Shown: positions 27,759 through 34,801, counted from the stretch's first letter. The stretch is 50,801 bases of DNA from Pseudomonadota bacterium (GCA_021783175.1 JAJXUF010000014.1:1-50801), one strand, 5' to 3'. The notes: generated by a model from the sequence alone, not told the origin. A program made the numbers and translations.

Positions 27759-28442
27759 TCAGGGCAACAGCGGCGCAAGGTCAAGATGAGACTGATTATC
27801 CATCGCATTGGCTTCCCGACTGTAGGGTATTGCCCCAAGCAAAGGCGCTCCGATACGCTCACGCAGGGCCTGCAGATATCCGTCCAGGAGCGGATCCGGG
27901 TCAATCCGATTGGCCACCCAGGCAGCAAGCCGCATGCCGCACGCATTTATCGCACGCACGGTAAGTAATGCGTGGTTGAGAGCACCCAATCGCACACCCA
28001 CCACCAGGATTACCGGCAAATCGAGAGCCCCGGCAACGTCCGCCATCGTCATTTGTGGTCCGATTGGCACGAGCCAGCCTCCAATCCCCTCGACAACCAC
28101 GCACTGCGCGCGGCTGGCAAGCGTGGCATAGCACGAGGCGATTGTATCAATGCGCACTTCGATGCCGCTGGCCGCCGCAGCCAAATGGGGTGCGGTTGCC
28201 GGCGCAAATGCGTAGGGATTAGTTTCTTCATAATTCACGGCGATCGAAGTTTCCCCCAACAAAGCTTCGGCATCGGCGCTGCGCAGGCCGGTGCTGGTGG
28301 CACGGCAACCGCTAGCAACGGGTTTCATGCCGGCGACGCTGTATCCGCGAAGCGCCAGAGCACGCATTAGCGCACATGCGATATGGGTCTTGCCTACACC
28401 GGTATCGGTTCCAGTGATGAACCAGCCGCGACCCAAGCTCAC
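27759..28442 (-). CDS. bioD: Dethiobiotin synthetase (227 aa)
   Basis: ATP-dependent carboxylation of DAPA to dethiobiotin. P-loop GTDTGVGKTHIACALM at the N-terminus, KPVASGC, NPYAFAPATAPHLAA, VVEGIGGWLVPI and VANRIDPDP are family motifs. GTG start overlaps the bioC stop (GTGA). Last gene of bioF-bioH-bioC-bioD. Confidence 0.95.
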   Translation of the reverse strand: MSLGRGWFITGTDTGVGKTHIACALMRALALRGYSVAGMKPVASGCRATSTGLRSADAEALLGETSIAVNYEETNPYAFAPATAPHLAAAASGIEVRIDTIASCYATLASRAQCVVVEGIGGWLVPIGPQMTMADVAGALDLPVILVVGVRLGALNHALLTVRAINACGMRLAAWVANRIDPDPLLDGYLQALRERIGAPLLGAIPYSREANAMDNQSHLDLAPLLP

Positions 28443-29347
28443 AACCCCCGACGCTTGAACTGCGTCAACGGAACGGCAACGACGCCGCCGAGGGTCGGCC
28501 GGTCGTCAGTTTGCTGTTCACGGGCCCAGGCATGCCCATGGACCACTTCGTAACTCGCTGGAATACGGCCATCTGCCAGGGCCATCGCTTCGTACGCCAC
28601 ACGAAAGTCGGCAAACCGGCGTTTGCCGGTAAGACCAGTGGGCCGCGCCAGTGCGGCGTTGTGTGCCCCGACGGCTTTCAAATCGCGCAGCACGTCATGA
28701 ACTTTAGCGTAGGTCAGAGTGAGCCGCTCGACATCCATCACCGGTTCGGCAAAACGGGCACGCAACAGCGCGTCGCCAAGATCATGCATATCGATGAAAT
28801 CATGCACATGCGCCGCTTTGTCGACAGAGAACCAAGCGGCGCGCAGCTCGCGCAATGTGTCGGGGCCAAAACTGGTGAACATGAGCAAGCCGCCCGGGCG
28901 CAGCACCCGGGCAAACTCGGCGAAGGCCGAATCGGGATGACACCATTGCAGCGTCAGATTCGAGATCACCAGGTCCACCGAGCGTGCCGCAAACGGCAAA
29001 CACTCGGCGTCGCCGCACACATAGCGCGGACGCAGACCCTGGCCCGGCCAGAAAAAAAAACGCCGTCCGCAGTGCGCCGCCGCAGCCGTCATAGCTGGCG
29101 CAATATCCATGCCCAGCACGCGCGCTTTCGGAAAGCGACGTGTCAGGGCGCGCGTGCAATATCCGGTGCCACTCCCCACGTCGAGGATACATTCAGGGTC
29201 GAGTTTCACCAGGTCAAGCCGCTCAATTAGTCGGTCTGCAACCTCACGTTGCAGTACCGCCGCGGAATCGTAGGATGTTGCGGCACGCCCGAACGCCGCG
29301 CGTACGCTGCGTTTATTAAGTGGTGTAGGTATAAGCGTGTCAGCCAC
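28439..29347 (-). CDS. bioC: Malonyl-ACP O-methyltransferase
   Basis: SAM-dependent methyltransferase that masks malonyl-ACP to start pimelate synthesis. Motif I ILDVGSGTGYCTRAL, then LGMDIAPAM, VDLVISNLTLQWC and RVLRPGGLLMFTSFGPDTLRELR are diagnostic. The open frame reaches 29491, but the GTG at 29347 (VADTLIPTPLNKRSVRAAFG) is chosen because upstream codons overlap bioH and lack similarity; it overlaps the bioH end by 8 bp. Confidence 0.94.
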   Translation of the reverse strand: MADTLIPTPLNKRSVRAAFGRAATSYDSAAVLQREVADRLIERLDLVKLDPECILDVGSGTGYCTRALTRRFPKARVLGMDIAPAMTAAAAHCGRRFFFWPGQGLRPRYVCGDAECLPFAARSVDLVISNLTLQWCHPDSAFAEFARVLRPGGLLMFTSFGPDTLRELRAAWFSVDKAAHVHDFIDMHDLGDALLRARFAEPVMDVERLTLTYAKVHDVLRDLKAVGAHNAALARPTGLTGKRRFADFRVAYEAMALADGRIPASYEVVHGHAWAREQQTDDRPTLGGVVAVPLTQFKRRGL

Positions 29348-30110
29348 GGAGGAAATTCTCGAGTACGTTTTGAAATGCCCCGGGGTGCGACAGAAAAGGC
29401 GCGTGACCCGCTGACTGAAGCAAGTCCTGGCGTGCGAACGGCAACCGACTCGCCAAGAATTCACCGGCTGCCACCGGAACCAGCCGGTCATGCGTGCCGT
29501 GAATCACCTGGCACGGGACGTTAATTTGCGACAGCGATGTGCGCAGATCGGTATCGCGCAGGATCGACAAACCCGCCTGCAGCGCTACGGGATCCGGTGC
29601 GCCGTAACGCAAAAGTTCCCTGCGCATTTGCTTTACTGGAACCCTCAGATCGCCTTCGCTTCCTAGCTGCAAACTGAGAAAGCGCTGAAGCGTCGCGCGG
29701 TAGGAGAGACTCAGTTCGCGGCCGAAAGCCTCAAGCACTTCCGCGTCCTGACCCCATGGCCAGTTTTCGCAACGGATGAAACGCGGCGTGGCCCCCACCA
29801 GCACCAGTCTTTGAATATTCTGTGGATGGCGCCGAGACATCCGCAACAGAATTGTCGCACCAAGTGACCAGCCCACCCAAATCGCCGGCGACGGCATCGT
29901 CGTCGCTAATTCGTCCGCATAGGCGTCGATATTCGCATCCCGAGCAAGAGCCGGACTGCGTCCATGGCCAGGCAGATCGACTACAGTCACGCGATAGTGC
30001 GATGCCAGCGCAGGGGCGAGGCTGCTCCATACTCCGCCATGCAGGCCCCATCCGTGCACCAGCACAATGTCCGGTCCGGCACCATGCGCGGCATGAAACA
30101 GGGTCGTCAA
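29340..30110 (-). CDS. bioH: Pimeloyl-ACP methyl ester carboxylesterase (256 aa)
   Basis: Alpha/beta hydrolase releasing pimeloyl-ACP from its methyl ester. Oxyanion region VHGWGLHGGVW, nucleophile elbow GWSLGATI (Ser), and C-terminal HGTHDRLVP (Asp) and SAGHAPFLSHP (His) complete the triad. TTG start overlaps the bioF stop (TTGA). The family label rests on position between bioF and bioC as well as sequence. Confidence 0.93.
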   Translation of the reverse strand: MTTLFHAAHGAGPDIVLVHGWGLHGGVWSSLAPALASHYRVTVVDLPGHGRSPALARDANIDAYADELATTMPSPAIWVGWSLGATILLRMSRRHPQNIQRLVLVGATPRFIRCENWPWGQDAEVLEAFGRELSLSYRATLQRFLSLQLGSEGDLRVPVKQMRRELLRYGAPDPVALQAGLSILRDTDLRTSLSQINVPCQVIHGTHDRLVPVAAGEFLASRLPFARQDLLQSAGHAPFLSHPGAFQNVLENFLRG

Positions 30111-31264
30111 TTTGCGCCTATCCTGAGTTTTGCCAGTGCGTCCAGCAGCCGATTCACCTGCTCCACGGTATGCATAGCGCAGAAGGTGAATCTCAGACGC
30201 GCGGAATGCGGCGGTACGGTGGGAGGACGGATGGCCGGTACCAGGATGTCACATGCGCGTAGCAGCGCACTGGCTTCGAGTGCATCCTGCGGTTCACCCA
30301 AAATGACCGGCTGGATCGGTGTTTCCGATTCCATCAGACGCAGCCCGAGTTCGCTTGCGCCGCGTCGAAACTGGTCAATACGTGCGCGTAAAGCTTCCCG
30401 GCGCCAGGTTTCTGTACGCGCCAGCACCAAACTGGCACGCGTCGCTTCGGCAATTGCGGCGGGAAGCGCCGTCGTATAAATATAAGTGCGTGCACGCTGG
30501 ATAAGAAGTTCGATCACTTCTTCGTCTGCCGCAACAAATGCGCCGAATGTGCCGAAGGCCTTGCCGAGCGTCCCCATCAGAATGGCCGGCGATCGCACCG
30601 GTTCAGCCAGCAACTCGAACGAGCCGCCGCCGTTCTTCCCCAGCACGCCTAGCCCATGCGCGTCATCAACAACGAGTCGGGCGCCGTAGCGTTGTGCCAG
30701 ACGTACTAGCGGGGTCAATGGCGCAATGTCGCCATCCATGCTGAATACACCATCGGTAAGGATCAGCTTTTCACCAACGCCGGTCAGTAGAAGTCTTTCC
30801 AGATGCTTGAGGTCGGCGTGCGGGTAGCGGCCGATTCTGGCCTGGCTGAGGCGCGCTGCATCAATAAGCGAAGCATGGTTTAGCTTGTCCTCGAACACTG
30901 TCGCGTGCCGGTCTGTCAACGCCGTCACCAAACCCAAATTGGCCATGTACCCCGTAGAGAAGTACAACGCCCGTGGCGCACCTACGAAGTCTGCGAGCTC
31001 CTCTTCGAGTGCATGGTGTGCACTGCTATGGCCGCTCACCAGATGCGATGCGCCAGCCCCTACGCCATAGCGTGCTGCCGCCGATTGAAACGCAGCCACA
31101 ATCTGCGGATGGTTGGCCAGGCCAAGATAGTCGTTGCTGCAGAAGCAGAGTGTGCGGCGACTGTCGATAACAATCTCCGGTCCCTGCGCACCTTCCACAA
31201 CCAGTCGTCGTCGATATAGGTGCTCGGATTGAAGCTTCTCGAGTTGCTCGTGTATAGGTTGCAT
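30107..31264 (-). CDS. bioF: 8-amino-7-oxononanoate synthase
   Basis: PLP enzyme condensing pimeloyl-ACP with L-alanine. FCSNDYLGLANHP, GAGASHLVSGHSSAHHALEE, FSTGYMANLG, DDAHGLGVLG and the PLP lysine in MGTLGKAFGTFGAF are present. Start chosen at ATG 31264 (MQPIHEQLEKL), as the extra 24 upstream codons are not family-like. First gene of the bio operon. Confidence 0.96.
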   Translation of the reverse strand: MQPIHEQLEKLQSEHLYRRRLVVEGAQGPEIVIDSRRTLCFCSNDYLGLANHPQIVAAFQSAAARYGVGAGASHLVSGHSSAHHALEEELADFVGAPRALYFSTGYMANLGLVTALTDRHATVFEDKLNHASLIDAARLSQARIGRYPHADLKHLERLLLTGVGEKLILTDGVFSMDGDIAPLTPLVRLAQRYGARLVVDDAHGLGVLGKNGGGSFELLAEPVRSPAILMGTLGKAFGTFGAFVAADEEVIELLIQRARTYIYTTALPAAIAEATRASLVLARTETWRREALRARIDQFRRGASELGLRLMESETPIQPVILGEPQDALEASALLRACDILVPAIRPPTVPPHSARLRFTFCAMHTVEQVNRLLDALAKLRIGAN

Positions 31265-31557
31265 CAGGGTTCGTTGTGCCTCGCAATCCGTATCCAAGGG
31301 AGGAATCCCGCCAGCGCTGCAGACCCCGCGAGGCACTATGCCTGGACAGATGTAACCAAACGGGAGTCTTGCGACTGCGACTAATGGTCAACTCAATTGT
31401 ACCTGCCAGATTGACGTTTGCCTATGAAGCAGGCAAGTGTGTACTTAACGCAAATTGAGGGATTTCCTCAGTTTGAAAGAATGGACGGTTCGGTGGTAAT
31501 CGATGTGTCCATAAATGAAAGACAAGTTTGTATTTAACGCGGAACTGAAATAAGGCG
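31265..31557. other. Intergenic junction between bioF and the mobile island
   Basis: No gene. Holds the left boundary repeats of the island at 31424-31453, and a second degenerate copy of the inner repeat (TGTATTTAACGC at 31529-31540, compare TGTACTTAACGC at 31438-31449), about 90 bp further in. Confidence 0.5.
31424..31453 (+). repeat. Left boundary: direct repeat plus inverted repeat
   Basis: ATGAAGCAGGCAA (31424-31436) directly followed by GTGTGTACTTAACGCAA (31437-31453). The direct repeat is the right half of a small hairpin TTGCCT-ATGAAGC-AGGCAA. Confidence 0.7.
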
Positions 31558-32112
31558 TTACGTGGATTGCGTCGAATCCAATGCTTCAAATCGGATTAGA
31601 TCAAAAAACATTAACCTCGTTTTTTCGTTTTCGTTGCCTAGCGTGAGAAAGTCGAATCCATTCTTTATATAGAACGCGATCACTTCCGGTTTGTTGTATG
31701 CATCCACCACTATAAATCGGCAGCCGGTTTTGTTGCCGTGAGTGAAGTCATATTTGATAGCGCTCATTAGCTTGGAGCCGATTCCGTTTCTAGCTCTATT
31801 TTTTGCTACTGCGAAGCGCCCTATTTTGACTGCTGGCATACTCGAATAGCGCTTCTCGCGAAAGGGTATTAGGGCCTGAAGTTTGTGAAACCTGTTTCCG
31901 GATGTTATATCTTTGCGGATTGAATCGTTGGAAACGCAGTAATAGGCCGCCACCTCATCCCCAAAATATAGGGCGTAGGTGACAGCCATTAACTGGCTAC
32001 AAGCTTTTATGGAATCTTCGCGGAAGAACTCATTCAGGTCAGCGTCGCCACAGTCGAACACAGGACGCGGTTCGTCAGGGCTCAGCCGGGCGATCCGGTA
32101 ACTAGGTGGCAA
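31558..32112 (-). CDS. GNAT acetyltransferase, toxin-like (184 aa)
   Basis: N-acetyltransferase fold with the FDCGDADLNEFF start typical of GNAT toxins (TacT/AtaT-like begin with a similar FxCGxxxLxxFL), a central VKIGRFAVAKNRARNGIGSKLM acetyl-CoA loop (family consensus RxxGxG/A, here RNGIGS) and C-terminal IAFYIKNGF. Such toxins acetylate aminoacyl-tRNAs. TTG start 3 bp after the stop of the small upstream gene; that gene is a candidate antitoxin. AT-richer than the chromosome. Toxicity is inferred. Confidence 0.75.
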   Translation of the reverse strand: MPPSYRIARLSPDEPRPVFDCGDADLNEFFREDSIKACSQLMAVTYALYFGDEVAAYYCVSNDSIRKDITSGNRFHKLQALIPFREKRYSSMPAVKIGRFAVAKNRARNGIGSKLMSAIKYDFTHGNKTGCRFIVVDAYNKPEVIAFYIKNGFDFLTLGNENEKTRLMFFDLIRFEALDSTQST

Positions 32113-32115
32113 TTA

Positions 32116-32298
32116 TTAGCCTGTTTTTCTTGCGAACCCAAACTGCTTTCTTGCGAACCCAAACTGCTCGTACGCTTGCTTGCCTTTTTGAAATTCGCTG
32201 TTGGGTACTTTTCGGTGCTCGTTTTCTTTGATGATTTCCTTAAAACGAACGGCATCCTTACCCGTTAGAATAGGCGTTTCTTTTATTGGCCTAGCCAT
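32116..32298 (-). CDS. Small protein upstream of GNAT gene, putative antitoxin (60 aa)
   Basis: Begins MARPIKETPILTGKDAVRF, a pattern I associate with small genes placed before toxin-like genes, though I cannot name the family. Start at ATG 32298 preceded by GGGGATG; the upstream extension to 32337 lacks support. The C-terminus contains a tandem duplication, FGFARKQ FGFARKT, encoded by a 21-bp repeat. Three base pairs from the GNAT gene, so cotranscribed and probably its antitoxin. Confidence 0.7.
   Translation of the reverse strand: MARPIKETPILTGKDAVRFKEIIKENEHRKVPNSEFQKGKQAYEQFGFARKQFGFARKTG
32126..32167. repeat. 21-bp tandem duplication in the putative antitoxin gene
   Basis: TTTCTTGCGAACCCAAACTGC occurs twice without a gap (32126-32146 and 32147-32167), adding seven codons near the C-terminus without shifting the frame. 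Confidence 0.95.
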
Positions 32299-32384
32299 GT
32301 TTGCATCCCCTCGGCGTTGGGTGCCGTCACCGTCCAAATAGACGACCCCTTTGTTCTACATACAGCATTTTAGTACACATATTG

Positions 32385-32400
32385 TTTGCTGATAAGCAAA
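32385..32400. promoter_or_regulatory. Palindrome upstream of the GNAT pair, possible operator
   Basis: TTTGCT-GATA-AGCAAA, a perfect 6-bp-arm palindrome 87 bp upstream of the putative antitoxin start, next to AT-rich DNA with a TACTAA -10-like hexamer on the minus strand. Its position fits TA autoregulation. Unproven. Confidence 0.45.
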
Positions 32401-32440
32401 ATCTTGACTTTCAGAAATATGCACGACATGAAAATTATAA

Positions 32441-32587
32441 TTACTTGTTATTTCGTGGTTTTTTATTTTCCGGCTGTGGCCAGCCTTTTTCCGGTCGCTT
32501 CTTCTTGACAGCTTTTCCCAGAGCACCACGCCAGTCTCCCTCTAATTTAAGGGTATCTGGCTTCGGTCCACTTTTTTTTGCGGTCAT
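32441..32587 (-). CDS. Small basic protein (48 aa)
   Basis: ATG 32587 opens MTAKKSGPKPDTLKLEGDWR, continuing GALGKAVKKKRPEKGWPQPE and a lysine/asparagine tail. The GPKPDxLKLEGDW and KKKRPxKGWP pattern recalls small proteins found beside toxin-like genes, though no function is known to me. Highly basic, so nucleic-acid binding is plausible. It lies 142 bp upstream of the putative antitoxin on the same strand. Confidence 0.65.
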   Translation of the reverse strand: MTAKKSGPKPDTLKLEGDWRGALGKAVKKKRPEKGWPQPENKKPRNNK

Positions 32588-32620
32588 TTTTCTGCCTGTT
32601 TTATCCTGTTCTATGGCCTG

Positions 32621-32679
32621 TTGACTATCGTAGGAAACCAGTTTACCATGGTCGGTAAGTTAGTTACTGGTGACGGTAA
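32621..32679 (+). promoter_or_regulatory. Promoter with two operator-like palindromes
   Basis: TTGACT (32621-32626), 17-bp spacer, TACCAT (32644-32649) is a good sigma-70-type promoter. Two related palindromes follow: TTACC-N6-GGTAA at 32643-32658 (over the -10) and TTACT-N6-GGTAA at 32664-32679 (just before the ATG at 32681). Their starts are 21 bp apart, two helical turns, as expected for cooperative repressor binding. Autoregulation by the downstream DNA-binding-like protein is inferred. Confidence 0.6.
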
Positions 32680-32680
32680 A

Positions 32681-33466
32681 ATGGATAACCAAAAATCGTC
32701 TGAGCGCGTACCCCAAGAATCCGAAAGCGCGACCCGTTCAGGATTCAATGCTCCGTATTTTGACCTGGCCGCGTCGGTGGCTGTCGCGTCAGCCATATAT
32801 GAAAAAGGCGGCGGAATCTGCGATGACGACCAATTGGCCGCGTGGCTCGGGTACAAGTCCGTCCGCAGCGGAACTTTTCTTACTCGCGTGTCAGCAGCAA
32901 ATAAGCATTTTGGCCTAATCCAAAGCGATGGGGAACGTTTTTCTGTCACGGAACGTGCGAAGAAAATATTGGCTCCCGTAATGCCAAGTGATGCGACCAA
33001 CGCAAAAATTGAAGCGTTTTTGAACGTTCCCCTTTTCTCAAAGGTATACGAACAGTATCGCGGGAGTACATTACCGCCCGAAGTTGGTTTAAAGAACCTG
33101 TTCAAAACGCAGTACAAATTACTACCGGATCGTATCGCACAGGCTGTTCGAGTATTTCTGAACTCAGCCGAACAGGCTGGCTTCTTCTCAACCACCGGCG
33201 ACCGTACGCGAATGGTGCGACCATCTGTTACGGAGTCACCGAATGTCTCGGATTCAACGAAAGCTGAAAAACATACGTCACCCGAGAAACCAAAAAGCGG
33301 GGGCAGCGGAGAAGGACCGCCCGGCGGCATCCATACGGCTATTGTCGGAGTCTTAAGGGAATTGCCTCCCCCTGGTTCACCGTTCTCGGCAGCAAAAAAG
33401 CAACGCTTTCTCGATGCACTGAAAGCGGTGCTCGATTGGGTATATCCAGACCCGGAGGATTCCTGA
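32681..33466 (+). CDS. Winged-helix-like protein of unknown function (261 aa)
   Basis: I do not recognise the family. Residues about 25-100 (FDLAASVAVASAIYEKGGGI, LAAWLGYKSVRSGTFLTRV, HFGLIQSDGERFSVTERAKKIL) look like a winged helix: helices, then a beta-hairpin wing ending in SVTERAKKIL. A helical middle (EVGLKNLFKTQYKLL, RIAQAVRVFLNSAEQAGFF) precedes a disordered Ser/Pro/Gly linker and a short helical tail. Start ATG 32681 fits the promoter at 32621; the longer frame to a TTG at 32621 would start inside the -35. Probable autoregulator of the island. Confidence 0.7.
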   Translation: MDNQKSSERVPQESESATRSGFNAPYFDLAASVAVASAIYEKGGGICDDDQLAAWLGYKSVRSGTFLTRVSAANKHFGLIQSDGERFSVTERAKKILAPVMPSDATNAKIEAFLNVPLFSKVYEQYRGSTLPPEVGLKNLFKTQYKLLPDRIAQAVRVFLNSAEQAGFFSTTGDRTRMVRPSVTESPNVSDSTKAEKHTSPEKPKSGGSGEGPPGGIHTAIVGVLRELPPPGSPFSAAKKQRFLDALKAVLDWVYPDPEDS

Positions 33467-33480
33467 TGAGGAGAATTTAA

Positions 33481-33575
33481 GCTCCCGGCATTGATGCAAT
33501 GCCTACCGTTGTCGGGAGCAGAAAACCAAAGCCCTAACAAGGTTGATGGTCTTCGCGGACACACCTTGTTAGGGC
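33481..33575 (+). other. Cluster of strong hairpins between the wHTH gene and the tRNA
   Basis: First, an outer stem GCTCCCG (33481-33487) with CGGGAGC (33513-33519) almost encloses an inner perfect hairpin GGCATTG-ATG-CAATGCC (33487-33503; the two share G33487). Second, a 13-bp perfect stem GCCCTAACAAGGT (33531-33543) with ACCTTGTTAGGGC (33563-33575) and a 19-nt loop. No T-run follows either, so they are not ordinary terminators. They could be a structured RNA, a processing signal for the tRNA, or a recombination site. Confidence 0.6.
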
Positions 33576-33595
33576 CAGGTAGGACTTTTAACTTC

Positions 33596-33681
33596 GCCGG
33601 TGTGCCGAAATTGGCAGACGGACCAGCTTTGGGAGCTGAGGGGCTACCAGGCCCGTGTGGGTTCGATCCCCACCACCGGCA
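33596..33681 (+). tRNA. Class II tRNA, leucine-type body with UGG (Pro) anticodon
   Basis: All arms fold: acceptor GCCGGTG/CACCGGC (7 of 7 pairs), D-stem CCG/CGG with the leucine-type loop AAATTGGCAGA, anticodon stem CCAGC/GCTGA (4 pairs plus a C-A mismatch at 27-43), loop TTTGGGA, long variable arm GGGC/GCCC, T-stem GTGGG/CCCAC with TTCGATC. Discriminator A73 is at 33681 and is followed by CCT, so CCA is not encoded. Anticodon T33630-G-G33632 is UGG, reading proline codons, whereas the body matches tRNA-Leu(UAG) types. LeuRS in E. coli relies on A73 and the long arm rather than the anticodon. It lies inside the mobile island. Confidence 0.9.
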
Positions 33682-33700
33682 CCTATTATAGCAAATGTGG

Positions 33701-34678
33701 CTACTTCGGGCTAATTGGTTCACGGTAAAGAAGCCGCTTACCGTCCGCCTTACGGATCGCTTTAACCGTTCGCTCTCCATCGTCCAAATGCCGCGTGTTA
33801 TAGCGGTATTCGAACTCCGAAACGTAGCGGTGTAGGTGCTTCTTGCTGACGGCATGGAAGGTCCCGACCATTCCCCGCTTGAGGATCGAAAAGAAGCCTT
33901 CAACGGTATTGGTCGTCACATCTCCCCGGACATATTCGCCGTTCGAGTGGACCACCGTATGGTGGCCGCCCTCGTAGTCCTTCCCCAGGGTCTTGTAGAC
34001 AGACGATTCGTCGGTCATCAGGCGAGCGCTGGAGTGGACATTAGCGGCGATAGCCGTTTTTAGGTTCTCGCCGTTGATCGTTGGCATGACCATCGCCCGG
34101 ACTTCACCGCCACGTTGGACCATGGCGACTACCGGAACCTTGTTCGCCACGGGGCTTAGGCGCTTGCCGCTGGCCTGTTTAGCGTGTGGCTTGCCGCCTA
34201 CGTAGGTTTCGTCCACCTCAACCGTCCCGGTCAATGGGGCTGGTTTAGCGTGGTCGTCCGCCATGGCAAACCGAATGCGGTGCATCATGAACAAGGCGGA
34301 TTTGTAGCTCAGACCCGTTTGACGCTTGATCTGAAGCGCGGAAACGCCCTTCTTGGACGAACAGGCAGCCCAAAACGCATAGCACCAGTGGCGCAGCGGG
34401 ATTAGGGAATCTTCGAAGACCGTCCCGACACGGACAGTGAATTGCTTGCCGCATTCCGGCTCGCGGCACTTCCAGAGAAACCGCTTATTCCGTTCTCCGG
34501 TCTCGCGGTCCTTCATCTGGTAGACGTTCTCACTGCCGCAATGTGGGCAAGCCGCGTGGCCGTTCCAGCGTTGAGCTTCCAGGAACATCACTGCTGCGTT
34601 TTCGTCCGAGCAAGCCTTTGGCAGACCCCTGACGATCTCGCTCTTGTCCTTGGCAATCTTGGGATTTTTCGTCTTCAT
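33701..34678 (-). CDS. IS1595-family (ISXO2-like) transposase (325 aa)
   Basis: N-terminal zinc ribbon (ACPHCGSENVY, KCREPECGKQF), the helix-turn-helix region GVSALQIKRQTGLSYKSALFM, then the DDE/N core: VEVDETYVGG (first D), LMTDESSVYK (second D) and TNTVEGFFSILKRGM (third acidic position). Appears intact. I choose ATG 34678 because the -10 element ends 6 bp upstream, implying a leaderless or near-leaderless message; the GTG at 34693 would lie upstream of the -10. No close terminal repeats flank the gene alone, so the island boundaries may be its ends. Confidence 0.9.
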   Translation of the reverse strand: MKTKNPKIAKDKSEIVRGLPKACSDENAAVMFLEAQRWNGHAACPHCGSENVYQMKDRETGERNKRFLWKCREPECGKQFTVRVGTVFEDSLIPLRHWCYAFWAACSSKKGVSALQIKRQTGLSYKSALFMMHRIRFAMADDHAKPAPLTGTVEVDETYVGGKPHAKQASGKRLSPVANKVPVVAMVQRGGEVRAMVMPTINGENLKTAIAANVHSSARLMTDESSVYKTLGKDYEGGHHTVVHSNGEYVRGDVTTNTVEGFFSILKRGMVGTFHAVSKKHLHRYVSEFEYRYNTRHLDDGERTVKAIRKADGKRLLYREPISPK

Positions 34679-34684
34679 GATCCC

Positions 34685-34717
34685 ATTGTACACAATTTTA
34701 TACTTGCGTCAAGTATA
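34685..34717 (-). promoter_or_regulatory. Transposase promoter with palindrome over the -35
   Basis: Minus strand: TTGACG (34712-34707), 16-bp spacer, TACAAT (34690-34685). A perfect palindrome TATACTTG-CGT-CAAGTATA (34699-34717) covers the -35 hexamer, a natural repressor position. The ATG at 34678 falls where transcription should begin. Confidence 0.7.
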
Positions 34718-34766
34718 ATATTAACGACACTCAAAAATGCCCGAATTCGCTAGGAACGGCGCGGGA

Positions 34767-34801
34767 TTGCGTTAAGTACATACTTCCCATGAAGCAGGCA
34801 A
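34767..34801 (-). repeat. Right boundary: inverted repeat plus direct repeat
   Basis: TTGCGTTAAGTACATAC (34767-34783), 5 bp, then ATGAAGCAGGCAA (34789-34801). Counterpart of the left boundary, with the inner part inverted and the outer part direct. 34802-34922 holds nothing else that I recognise. Confidence 0.7.

Larger units (their letters stand above)
31424..34801. mobile_element. 3.4-kb island with TA-like genes, tRNA and IS1595 transposase
   Basis: Inner inverted repeats GTGTGTACTTAACGCAA (31437-31453) and TTGCGTTAAGTACATAC (34767-34783) match at 16 of 17 positions. Outside them lies the 13-bp direct repeat ATGAAGCAGGCAA (31424-31436 and 34789-34801). Inverted repeats inside direct repeats is the arrangement left by transposition. 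The left direct repeat abuts the inverted repeat; the right one is 5 bp away. The contents are AT-richer than flanking genes and include an IS1595-family transposase with passenger-like genes. The 13-bp duplication is longer than the 8 bp usual for IS1595, so the exact mechanism is open. Confidence 0.6.

Noticed and set aside
33531..33575. Possible integron attC site (CTAAC...GTTAG hairpin)
   Set aside because: It is only 45 bp, with perfect pairing and no extrahelical bases, and the core differs from RYYYAAC/GTTRRRY at the outer position; no integrase or cassette array is seen.
33596..33681. Ordinary tRNA-Pro(UGG)
   Set aside because: tRNA-Pro is class I with a short variable loop; this one has a long paired variable arm, a leucine-type D-loop and A73.
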